A stretch of DNA of 64,000 nt, from the NCBI GenBank assembly GCA_032622095.1, contig CP136069.1, positions 85,210,958-85,274,957 on the forward strand. Reading direction: 5' to 3'. Positions 57,601 through 63,600 of the stretch are shown here, piece after piece (position 1 is the stretch's first letter; each line of letters begins with the position of its first letter). Made by a program: the position numbers and the translations under genes. This DNA comes from Siphonodentalium dalli (Eukaryota; Mollusca; Scaphopoda; Gadilida; Siphonodentaliidae). The notes under the pieces were generated by a model that was not told where the DNA came from, did no database searches, and was given only the letters and a program-made list of their open reading frames with translations.

Positions 57601-60600
57601 AGTTATATCAAATTTGAGACGGAAACTAATGATCAGGGATGTGGCTAGAGGGGGGGGGGGGTGTGGGGGGTGTCTCACCCCCCAGCAGAGAGCTATATTT
57701 TCAATAGTTGGAAATTTCATACCTGCCACAACGAAATTTCACACCAACAATAGGTTGAAAATGTTCTTGTAGTTTGATTATAAAACAATTTATTGGGGGA
57801 ATTTATTGTTTTTCGACCAATATTTGCATATGTTCCTATTTTTTGTCAAAATTTTTGACAGAAATGGTCATCAGTTGGAAATTTTCCAACCTTAGGGGGG
57901 TGACAGGTTGGAAATTTCAAACACTTGGAAACCTTGTGTCCTGGTCTCTCCCCCGTGGCCAGTCAAAAACTTCTAGTTAATTTAAGAAAACAATATTGTC
58001 ATACAATTGGTCAACATTGTCATTGGAATTGTCATCAGTTGGAAAATTTCCAACCTAAGTGGGGGTGTAGGGTTTGAAATTTCGAACAGTAGGAAGGCTT
58101 GAGGCTAGTCTAGATGTTAGGATTTTGCGATTTTTCTTGTTCAGATTTCAAAATTTTCGCACACCGGGCCGAACCATGGTCGGCCCGGTGTGTCATTGCC
58201 CCATTCACATGGCCAATACAAAACTGCTAATTAGTTTAGCAAAACAATATTTTACTACATTTGGTCAAACTTGTAGACATAAATGGTCATCAGTTGAAGA
58301 ATTTTCCAACCTGAGGGGGAGTATGAGGTTTGAAATTTCCAACACTAGGAAAGCTTCAGTTGAGGCCAGTCTTGATGCTAGGATTTGCGATTTTCTTGTA
58401 TAGTTTTCAAAATTTTCTCACACCGGGCCGAACAACCATGGTCGGCCCGGTGTTTCCTGGTCTGTTGTCGGTAGCTGTGTGCATTTGTCTGGAATTAGAT
58501 CACTAGTTGTTTTTTTGGGGGCAATTTTCAGGTTAAAATATCTTAATGTTCTCATACTGGGAAAATAGAAGCATGGCTTATGAATATATAGGAAATTAGG
58601 CCTGAGCATGAGGTACAAGGGGGGGGGGTGCAAATGGCAAATGGAAATATGCAAAACGTTGTGTTGGTACGATTCCGACTCAAGGGGGTGGGTGCAAATG
58701 GAATTATGCAAAAAGTTGTGTCGGTGTGATTCCGACTCAAGGGGGGGGGGGGTGCAAATGGAATTATGCAACAAGTTGTGTTGGTGTGATTGCGACTCAA
58801 GGGGGGGGGGTGCAGTTGGAAATTCCCAAGGTGGACACCCCTCCCCAGCGGAGACCCTCTAGCCACATCCCTGCTAATGATTCATTAAAATTAACTTTTA
58901 CTTCCACGAACTAGAAATTTAGACAGTTCTTCGAGTTTCGTGTGATAGACTGGCCCTTCTCTTTGTTCGCCGAGCAGTTGAAAACATAGTAGCATGACCC
59001 TTTCTCTTGTAGTATGCGGTAGCACGAGAGGCTAGATGTCTCAAGTGTTAACCGTCCGTGTGCAACAACGCACATGTGCGGTTATCGACGGGCATCTCCT
59101 AACCGATGTTATCGGATGTGTTTTATGGGATTTTCATATCTTGGTGTCTTATGATGTTTTTTTTCAAAGTTCCGGTTTCAATGTCGAGTCCAATTAAGCA
59201 TTGTAACACAAAAGTCTTTCCATTCGGCACACGTTTCAGAAACGGCGTTAATATATGACACGGGTCGAGATGTTGGATATGTGCGTTTTTTTCTGAAAGA
59301 GTAATTAATTAAAAAGTAGGTACTTCATTAAAATCAGCCAATAATCCCCGCCACCACCATTAAAATAGGTACATATTAAATAATTCCTCCATGTTATGTT
59401 GATGTATGTGCTTTCTTAGGGGGATGCCCCATTTTGTGACCGTAAACGTTCACAATTCGCCACAGTTTTTGAAATGGGTTAACATTATTCAGATACACAC
59501 TAAATGTATTTTTTTGTATTTGTGTTTCATTAAAAAAAATACGCGACTAAGTTAAATGGCACGCAAGTATACACACATACAGTTTTTTTTTTTTTAAATT
59601 TTTTTTTTTTATTGTGAACAAAGAATACATGTAACAAAAGAGAAAAGACATAATACACGCACTCATTCATGCTCTCGATCCAGGACATGGAAGAGCGGAC
59701 TCTGCCATGACCTGGCCGACATGACTTTCGGAAATATTTAAAGGCACATATTGTGTTGGGACAATTGTATTGTGTTTTTTTTAGGCACCGTTGAACTTAA
59801 CAGCAAGACGAAGCAGTGATATTAGTTTCTACCTTGTCATTTCTTTGACCGAAAATTTGCTTTCTTTAGCTAAAATAGTAGTGATAAAAACAATAGACTA
59901 TTTTGTTTCCCTCAGAATAACTTTGAATGTCCCGTATTAAAACAGCTAAAGTGGTTGATGGTGTGTAATAAGTATTTCAGGTTTGCAGAATCAAAGTTCC
60001 AAACTATATGTGCAACTTTAATTATTTTACGTTCAGAGTTTACCATAAACAGTATAATTAGTAAATTAACCATATTGAAACTGTATTGTAAATATTGGTT
60101 CGACAGCTATCTGGAAAATACACAACGCTCGCTGTTTTTGCTTTTCGGACAGTGTTGTGATGTGTTTAAGTAAACAGGTGTATCTATTGCATTTATCGTA
60201 GAATATGATTGGTCAAAAATAAAATGATCAGTGTAACTAAATTGGATAGATATCTTTCGCTTGGGTATCGGGTAATTAAGTTTGTTGTGTGTGATATTCA
60301 GGGTCACTGTTAAAGGTCGGGTGTATTTTTGAGTCTGCAAATATCGGGGTTTCAGTCTATTATTTTATATTTAAGGCATTTCGAAGTGTCATCCACTGGT
60401 TATCGTAGTCATGATTCATGTTACATTTTTGCGGGTTGTATCTCTCGCATTCATACCTAAATTTAAGATCGCAAAGGAATGAGCGAAGCGACAGTTGCGT
60501 GGGCGTGAATTTTGTCCTGTATATATATTGTTTCATCACTAGCAGGAAGAGGTTACCTTTTGACTTTCTGTATTCGTGATCTATATACCGATAATAATAT

Positions 60601-63600
60601 TCTTCTTTGTTAGATCAATGGGAAACTGGTTGTTTTCCGTCCATATTTCAATTTCCTTTATAAAGGTTTGTACATGGGGACAGTACCAAAAAATATGAGA
60701 AATGGTTTCCTGTACATTTTGACATCGATTGCAGAAGTCGTCGACTCGAAGGTTAGCCACCTTCAGAAATTTATTTGTACCGATAATTCGAGTGTTTATT
60801 CTGAATTGGAGCCACTGTAATTTCGTATCGGTTGTCGTTTTAAAGGGCATGCTCAAATATTCTTCCCAATTTTCTATCTTCTCGGAAATTTCGGATTCCC
60901 ATTTTTGACATGAATTTGGCATAATTTTCCCACTTTCTAGAACTTTGTAAAATAATTTTCCGCCCTTTTTGTCACGGAGTATCGCAGTAAGATTATTAGG
61001 TAGGTATGGGTAGGGTATACGGATTAATGGTTGATTAAGAGAACTTGCCAATGACATAATCTGACGTTTTATGTTGCTGATTGTTATGAAATCGACGCGG
61101 ATGTTGAACTTTGCATATAATATGTGTGGGGTATGGAATGTATTATCTGATAGGAATAAATCGTTTATAAAATATATTCCCGCATCTCTCCACGATTTAA
61201 AGTTGATTGATGAACCTCCAATTTTTATGTTCGGATTATTCCAGATAGTTGAGGCCATAATAGTAGTATTTGAATTATTTAATCGCATAAATTTACACCA
61301 TGCACTGAAAACATCTCTCCAGAATGGATTTGCGAACTTGTTTATTTGCTTTACAATATAACTTGCATGGTACGTGAGAAATAGTTGGTCGTTTAAGAAA
61401 GGTGTGGTATTACACAATGAAGCCCACTTTGATTGTTTGCAAATCAAGCGTCGTATCCAGGTAATTTTCATGGCATTATCAAACTTTTCAACATTAATCA
61501 TCTTCAAACCTCCGTGCATATGATCGGCACATAATTGTTTTCTTTTTATTCTATCGCGTTTGGAATTCCAAATGAAATTATATAAACAGGTATTTAGGCA
61601 ATTTTAGGGCTTTCAAAAAAGCTGTACCTGGACTTGGGAGAGTTATAAATAGGTGTGTCAATTTTGGTAAGATGAGGGATTTGACAACGGTTATTCTACA
61701 TCAAGGGGTCAGGAGTCTTTGTTTCCAAATTTGTGTGGTCTTTTCTATGTCTTCGAGTTTATAATTGTAATTTATATTCATGTTTGTTAAATTAGTGTCG
61801 AAGTGTATACCTAGAAAATTGAAAGTGTTTACAGTGGACAGGTTTAATTCTATAAGAACATGTCGTATTTTATTTGGTGACCCTATCCCTATCCATGCTG
61901 CATGACATTTTTCTGGATTTATGCGCAGACCCGATACCCGAGCAAATTCGTCAAGTGTTAAGTACGATTCACGTAGACTGTTTTCAGAACCATCAAGTAT
62001 ATGAGCGTCGTGTCGTCCGCATATTGTGTTATTTTGTACTCTGAACCGCCGAGGAAAATCCCTTTAATTGTATTGTTTTGGCGTATCATCAGCCCCAAGA
62101 CTTTTGCTCAGAGAAGGAAAATATACGGTGATATTGGGTCACCCTGGCGGCAGCCTCTCCCTAACATAAAGCTTTGAGAAATATGACCATTAATCAGAAT
62201 AGATGAGCTGGCATTATCGTACAAAATTGATAGCCATTTCTTTATGGCATCTCCAAAATTAAAAAGGTCAAGACATTTTCTTATAAATGACCAGGAAACA
62301 GATACACACATACAGTTAACCATACTATCAGTGTTCACATAACTCTGCTTTGCATATTACCTTAAGGGGAGGAATTTATCACATCAATCACGTAAACACT
62401 TTCATTGCCGAATGGATTCTTCCATTCAGTTATAAAAGTATGCATCGGAATAATCAATATATGATTCATTTGGGGGATGATTCGATCATACAAGAGTATT
62501 CCTATTCAGCCATGTTCAGGGAATGTTCATTTAATAAGTTCAACATGCAACCTTGTTGAACTTTCAATATGAACATTCCCAAAGTGAACTTCTCGCCAAT
62601 GAGGATTTAGTGACACGCTTCGGGAAGGGAACGCAATGATAATTTAAATACGAGTAAGACAATTGGCGAGTTCGAAAATGAGGAAGCCCAAATGAGAACA
62701 CCTGTTGATAAACATTTATGATATTATTCTGTACAGGGTACCTGCGTCGACGCGAATGACTGTCCATGCTTCTTTGGTGGACGTTACTATCAGACTGGAG
62801 AAGTCCTCGTCCAAGGGTGCAAGGAAATGTAAGCTTTAGTAACTGTTGATTCGATAATTCTCTCACTACGTGGTGTTTATTACTTCCGGAGAATCCTAGA
62901 ATACATTAAGGTGGTTTCGTTTAAGCTGAAGACGCGCTACATTATCAACCACGGCGAAACTGTAAGCCGCTCCCCTCTGTAACTACTCTGTAGAACACTT
63001 CTAGACAGCTGGTTCTATAATCCGTGTATACGGGCGACGGTATTTCATGAGAGATGGTACTATTCCATGTAGGCCGGCGTAGGTATTTTATGAGAGCTGT
63101 TACTATTCCATGCAGGCGGGCATCGGTACTTCATGAGAGCTGGTAATATTCCATGTAGGCGGGGCGTCGGTATTTCATGATAGCTGATACTTTTCCATAT
63201 TTAGACGGGGCGTCGGTTTTTCATGAGAGCTGGTACTATTCCGTGCAGGCGGGCATCGGTACTTCACGAGAGTTGGTAATATTCCATCTAGGCGGGGCGT
63301 CGGTATTTCATGATAGCTGATACTTTTCCATATATAGACGGGGCGTCGGTATTTCACGAGAGCTGGTACTATTCCATGTATACGGTGCGTCGGTATTTCA
63401 CGAGCTTGTACTATTCCATGTCGGCGCGAAGTTACGTCTTCAGAGAAATGACAAGTCCATGACAGTATATGATAGTCAGTACGCCAGTATTTGTATCCAC
63501 ACATGCAGGGTGGATTTGGTACAGGAGATTGGTTAAACAGGCACGTTAATAATACCTGATTTATATGTCGGAGGGACATGTTAAATGTGTGTATTACTTA

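Noticed and set aside
63030-63430. CRISPR-like array
   Set aside because: The units are contiguous minisatellite copies without constant repeats separated by unique spacers, in a eukaryotic intron.
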